Assembly: GCA_964459445.1 (NCBI GenBank)
Contig: CAYWMP010000235.1
Coordinates: forward strand, 1-7,885
Origin: CAYWMP01 sp964459445
Lineage (GTDB): Bacteria; Desulfobacterota; DSM-4660; Desulfatiglandales; HGW-15
DNA: 7,885 nt
Direction: 5' to 3'
Below are positions 6,817 through 7,885 of this stretch, piece by piece (positions within the stretch are counted from its first letter, which is position 1; the number at the start of each line of letters is the position of its first letter). The translations under genes were made by a program, and so were the position numbers. The notes under the pieces are model-generated. The model did no database searches, was not told the origin of the DNA, and worked only from the letters and a program-made list of their open reading frames with translations.

Positions 6817-7560
6817 ATGATATGCCCTAAATGTCAGTTTAAGCAGGACGAGGCAAATCTTGAGTGTGTGAGATGCGGGATTGTCTTTGAAAAATACAAA
6901 AAGCCGGAAAATGAATTACATAAAACCCCATCCACGGTTGCCGATGCGTCCGTAGAATTCACGGAAGAGGGACCTATCATTAAAAGGCTGCTTTTTCACG
7001 TGGAACCCGTTATCAACCCACTCTTTTTTGGCGGCAGAATTCTTCTTTTTCTGATCATCCTCATCTGGGGATGGAAGTTCATTCTTAGTCCCATGGAAAG
7101 CAACAGTGTCGGAAATAGCCTATGGCATCTGGTCAACCTTCCCTTTCACGAGGCGGGCCATATTATCTTCCGTCCTTTTGGACAATTCATGGCATCACTC
7201 GGCGGAAGTCTCGGCCAGTTGTTGATGCCTCTAGTGTGCCTTGTTGTTCTTCTTGTGGCCACGAGAGATGTTTTTGGTGCCTCGGTTTCGCTTTGGTGGT
7301 TCGGTGAGAATTTTATGGACCTGGCGCCCTACATTAATGACGCAAGGGCTCGCCAATTACCGCTGTTGGGCGGCAACACCGGGAGAACGGCACCCTACGG
7401 CTTCCATGACTGGGAATTTATCCTTAATGAATCAGGAATGATCCACTATGATCACACAGTGGCCCATACGGCCTACACCATAGGGATTATATTGATGTTG
7501 ATCTCATTTGTCTGGGGCGGGTACATCCTCTTCATGCAGTATAAGAATCTTGATTTGTGA
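6817..7560 (+). CDS. Zinc-ribbon membrane protein with HEAGH motif, probable M50-like metallopeptidase
   Basis: The product is 247 residues. The N-terminus carries a zinc ribbon with C3, C6, C17 and C20 (CPKC, ten residues, CVRCG), which should be cytoplasmic. A charged linker follows to about 57. Hydrophobic segments lie at about 73-91, 100-118, 126-149 and 219-240, with weaker ones between. HEAGH at 111-115, within a hydrophobic stretch (LVNLPFHEAGHIIF), matches the HExxH zinc-binding and catalytic motif of membrane-embedded M50/site-2 proteases. The usual second M50 signature (NxxPxxxLDG) is not present as such; the segment from E164 to G186 (ENFMDLAPYINDAR, then LPLLGG) is the best place for a third ligand, perhaps D168 or D175. 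Substrate and pathway are unknown. The start is weakly supported by the ribosome binding site but is demanded by the Cys motif beginning at residue 3. The gene stands alone, 220 bases after tex. Confidence 0.85.
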   Translation: MICPKCQFKQDEANLECVRCGIVFEKYKKPENELHKTPSTVADASVEFTEEGPIIKRLLFHVEPVINPLFFGGRILLFLIILIWGWKFILSPMESNSVGNSLWHLVNLPFHEAGHIIFRPFGQFMASLGGSLGQLLMPLVCLVVLLVATRDVFGASVSLWWFGENFMDLAPYINDARARQLPLLGGNTGRTAPYGFHDWEFILNESGMIHYDHTVAHTAYTIGIILMLISFVWGGYILFMQYKNLDL

Positions 7561-7570
7561 GAAGTCTATT

Positions 7571-7745
7571 TGAGACCTTTGTAAAACGCCCCCTTTTGTC
7601 CAATCTTCCGTCTTCGCTAAAGCTATGACGGGACAAGCTGCTTCAGACTCGGATTTTAATCCTCAAAATACTTCGAGTATTCCTGTGGTTAAAATCCTCG
7701 TCTTCATTGACCTTGACCAAAATTGAGCATTTTTCAAAAGTCTCA
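7571..7745. mobile_element. MITE-like non-coding element with terminal inverted repeats
   Basis: TGAGACCTTTGTAAAA (7571-7586) and the inverse of TTTTTCAAAAGTCTCA (7730-7745) match at 14 of 16 positions. Internal palindromes fill the element. GGATTTTAA (7651-7659) pairs with TTAAAATCC (7689-7697), enclosing AATACT/AGTATT (7667-7672 and 7676-7681). CCGTC (7608-7612) pairs with GACGG (7627-7631), extended by TTGTC/GACAA with a bulge. There is no open frame of useful length. The terminal sequence resembles ends of DDE-transposase insertion sequences, and I recall similar interspersed repeats in Desulfobacteraceae genomes, but no family is assigned. The AT-rich flanks (TATTT on the left, AAAATA on the right) partly continue the inverted repeat, so a target-site duplication cannot be defined. 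Confidence 0.65.
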
Positions 7746-7764
7746 AAATAAGGAGCATTCCTGA

Positions 7765-7783
7765 AACAGCGCCATGGCGTGTT
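7765..7783 (-). terminator. Weak candidate terminator hairpin after the right-edge gene
   Basis: On the minus strand AACACGC, loop CATG, then GCG, a bulged C and TGTT form a short stem starting two bases after the stop codon at 7785. Only three T residues follow the stem start, so efficiency is doubtful. The core CGCCATGGCG (7770-7779) is a perfect palindrome. Confidence 0.25.
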
Positions 7784-7784
7784 C

Positions 7785-7885
7785 TCATGCAGCAAGCCTT
7801 AACCGTGCCTCAACAATGTCCCAGGGCACCTCTATCTTTTTATCCTTGGTTCGGCTAATTAGTCCCACCTGCTCCAGTAGTCTCA
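7785..7885 (-). CDS. C-terminal end of an unidentified minus-strand gene, cut by the right edge
   Basis: A frame enters from the right edge and ends at TGA (7785-7787), giving 32 residues that begin RLLEQVGLISRTKDK, continue KIEVPWDIVE and finish ARLRLAA. The composition is protein-like, with amphipathic helices and a central KIEVPWD turn. The 'LLxxxGLIxR...KIEVPWD' pattern resembles the winged or helical end of small DNA-binding regulators, including some antitoxin-type proteins, but this is only an impression from a short tail. The other minus-strand frames here are interrupted. The MITE-like element lies 40 bases beyond its stop. Confidence 0.5.
   Translation of the reverse strand, partial: RLLEQVGLISRTKDKKIEVPWDIVEARLRLAA

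Overview
The window looks like chromosomal DNA of a Gram-negative bacterium of moderate GC content, most likely a deltaproteobacterium (Desulfobacterota, sulfate-reducer type). This rests on the general look of the proteins and on a MITE-like repeat of a kind I associate with that group. It is inference; no rRNA or other phylogenetic marker is present to prove it.

Layout. (1) Positions 1-3174, minus strand: a two-gene operon of related GTPases. The upstream 596-codon gene is complete. The downstream gene is cut by the left edge after about 448 codons. Both have a P-loop, an RPxT-type G2 segment, an unusual D-x-P-D-x-D-S G3 motif and an NK-type G4. A sigma70-like promoter lies just upstream. 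(2) Positions 3175-3671: about 500 bases with no convincing gene. Part of it (3253-3476) is closed by a 10-bp long-range inverted repeat and holds several further stems, so it is a candidate structured RNA. (3) Positions 3672-4328, plus strand: a 218-residue multipass membrane protein of unknown function with a strong ribosome binding site. (4) Positions 4422-6596, plus strand: tex, the conserved S1-domain transcription accessory protein. Its stop codon lies inside the left arm of an 84-base composite palindrome. (5) Positions 6817-7560, plus strand: a 247-residue membrane protein with an N-terminal zinc ribbon and an HEAGH motif, probably an M50-like site-2-protease relative. (6) Positions 7561-7885: a ~175-bp non-coding element with 16-bp imperfect terminal inverted repeats and internal cruciforms, then the last 32 codons of a minus-strand gene that enters from the right edge.

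The genes do not form one obvious pathway. The only clear functional unit is the GTPase pair, which by architecture could work as a heteromeric, membrane-associated dynamin-like or septin-like pair. Its role cannot be read from this window. The remaining plus-strand genes are separated by 90-220 bases and appear to be individual transcription units. The best candidates for something undescribed are the GTPase pair, the structured intergenic region, and the zinc-ribbon/HEAGH membrane protein.
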